From: Clostridia bacterium
GTDB taxonomy: Bacteria; Bacillota; Clostridia; Oscillospirales; SIG627
Length of the DNA stretch: 6,000 bases
Assembly (NCBI GenBank): GCA_017453605.1
Contig: JAFTEP010000257.1
Coordinates: 1 to 6,000 of the forward strand
Direction: 5' to 3'
Program-made: the position numbers and the translations under genes
Shown: one piece after another, positions 5,031-6,000 of the stretch
Layout: each line of letters starts with the position of its first letter
How positions within the stretch are numbered: the first letter of the stretch is position 1
The notes under the pieces: model-generated
What the model was told of the DNA's origin: nothing
What the model saw: the letters and a program-made list of their open reading frames with translations, nothing else
Databases searched by the model: none

Positions 5031-5483
5031 ATGAAAAACATGAGACATCTGAAAATCCTGCAGATCCTCGAGAGATACGAGATCGAGACTCAGGACGAGC
5101 TTCAGGAAAAGCTGATCGAGGCGGGATACGACGTCACCCAGGCGACGGTCTCCCGCGACATAAAGAAGCTTCAGGTGATGAAGGTCGCGGCGGGCGGCGG
5201 AAAGTACAGATACGCCGCCGTCAAGGACCCCGACTCCGATACCTCGCAGATCATGAAATTCCGCAGCGTGCTCGAATCGGTCGTAAAAAAGGTCAGCGTC
5301 GCGGGAAATCTCGTGATCGTCAAGACCATCCCCGGCGCCGCTCAGGCGGCTTGCGCCGCGATCGACTCGCACGGCTTCGGGGAGATCGAGGGAAGCATCG
5401 CGGGCGACGACTGCATCTTCCTGGCGGTCGCCTCGACCGAGGACGCGCAGAAATTAAAAAAGACTCTCGAAATGATCGTCTGA
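5031..5483 (+). CDS. argR: Arginine repressor ArgR (AhrC family)
   Basis: Hexameric, arginine-dependent DNA-binding regulator that represses arginine biosynthesis and, in Bacillus-type members, activates catabolism. The product is 150 aa, the family norm. The N-terminal winged helix-turn-helix covers about 1–70, with recognition helix QATVSRDIKKL (37–47) and the wing around GGGKYRYA (55–62). The C-terminal oligomerisation and arginine-binding domain covers about 75–150, with GAAQAACAAID (102–112) and the paired acids GDDCIF (125–130) that contact arginine. ATG 5031 has AAGGGA 6 nt upstream; an in-frame ATG at 5040 is possible but has poorer spacing. In clostridia argR commonly follows nadK and precedes recN. 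Here the next gene is thiI, 15 bp downstream. No arginine genes are in the window, so it acts in trans. Confidence 0.95.
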   Translation: MKNMRHLKILQILERYEIETQDELQEKLIEAGYDVTQATVSRDIKKLQVMKVAAGGGKYRYAAVKDPDSDTSQIMKFRSVLESVVKKVSVAGNLVIVKTIPGAAQAACAAIDSHGFGEIEGSIAGDDCIFLAVASTEDAQKLKKTLEMIV

Positions 5484-5498
5484 AACGGCGGGAAAACG

Positions 5499-6000
5499 AT
5501 GACAAGATGTGTTTTGCTCAAATACGGCGAGCTGATCCTCAAAGGGCTGAACAAGCGCTATTTCGAGGAGCGGCTTCTTTGCGCCGTGCGCGAACAGCTC
5601 GCGCCTCTGGGCGAATTTGAAATAACGGCGCTCCAGTCGACGGTGACTCTCGTCCCCTCCGACGACTCTCTGGTCGAGCCCGCCCTCGAGCGGATGAAGA
5701 GGGTGTTCGGGATCGTCAGCGTCTGCGTCGCCTGGATGGTCCCCAAGGACCCGGAGGCGATAAAAGACGCCGTCCGGGACGTCGTCGCGCCGACTTTGTC
5801 GAGATATTCCTCGTTCAAGTGCGAAGCAAAGCGCAGCGACAAGCGCTTCGGGATGACCTCCCCCGAGATCGCCGCGATGTGCGGCGCGATCTGCGCCGAA
5901 AAGAACCCCGGCATAAAGGTCGACGTCCACGATCCCGAGGTCACCGTGACAGTCGAGATCAGAGACCGCTTCGCCTTCATCCACGCGGGCAGCGAGCGCG
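5499..6000 (+). CDS. thiI: ThiI tRNA 4-thiouridine synthase, N-terminal part (runs off the window)
   Basis: The open frame from ATG 5499 to the window end gives 167 residues. The N-terminus CVLLKYGELILKGLNKRYFEE (about 4–24) is the ferredoxin-like entry domain of ThiI. It is followed by ALERMKRVFGIVSVCVAW (about 62–79) and a THUMP RNA-binding domain (about 60–165) with FKCEAKRSDKRFGMTSPEI and NPGIKVDVHDPEVTVTVEIRD. Full-length ThiI is roughly 390–480 aa. The PP-loop adenylation domain (SGGxDS) and any rhodanese domain lie beyond the edge, so the sulfur route cannot be judged. ThiI adenylates U8 of tRNA and transfers sulfur to make s4U; in enterobacteria it also serves thiazole synthesis. GGGA (5490–5493) lies 5 nt upstream. 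A second ATG at 5507 is out of frame. A cysteine desulfurase gene often sits directly upstream of thiI; here argR does. Confidence 0.93.
   Translation, partial: MTRCVLLKYGELILKGLNKRYFEERLLCAVREQLAPLGEFEITALQSTVTLVPSDDSLVEPALERMKRVFGIVSVCVAWMVPKDPEAIKDAVRDVVAPTLSRYSSFKCEAKRSDKRFGMTSPEIAAMCGAICAEKNPGIKVDVHDPEVTVTVEIRDRFAFIHAGSER

Overview
This window comes from a GC-rich bacterial chromosome, most likely a member of the Clostridia or a related gut-type Firmicutes lineage. That is an inference from three things: the gene order dxs–tlyA–nadK–argR, which is a familiar clostridial housekeeping cluster; AGGAG-like ribosome binding sites; and sigma-A-type promoter elements. Codons are strongly G/C-ending in the housekeeping genes, and this produces many long antisense and out-of-frame shadow ORFs that are not genes.

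Layout. Positions 1–358 hold no convincing plus-strand gene. They begin with a tandem array of three small hairpins (1–64) and then a short segment (78–104) that resembles sequence flanking a repeat later in the window. Next comes an apparent minus-strand transcription unit of about 77 nt, with a perfect TATAAT box, a short possible leader ORF, two alternative pairings and an intrinsic terminator. A good sigma-A promoter (359–387) overlapped by a near-perfect inverted repeat drives dxs (449–2296), which overlaps tlyA (2293–3024) by 4 bases.

Between tlyA and nadK lies a 1.1-kb accessory block (3025–4169). It carries a frameshifted DUF559 (Vsr-like nuclease fold) pseudogene and three copies of a composite hairpin repeat, one inverted relative to the other two, separated by AT-rich sequence. 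The housekeeping series then resumes with nadK (4170–4994), argR (5031–5483) and the 5' part of thiI (5499 to the window end).

Function. dxs makes 1-deoxy-D-xylulose 5-phosphate for isoprenoids, thiamine and pyridoxal phosphate. TlyA is an rRNA ribose methyltransferase. NadK makes NADP, the source of the NADPH used in the isoprenoid pathway and elsewhere. ArgR is the arginine-responsive regulator. ThiI is a tRNA 4-thiouridine synthase that in some bacteria also supplies sulfur for the thiazole of thiamine. The genes are co-oriented and probably derive from one operon, now interrupted by the repeat/DUF559 block. The most unusual material is that block, the minus-strand attenuator-like unit upstream of dxs, and the inverted repeat over the dxs promoter.
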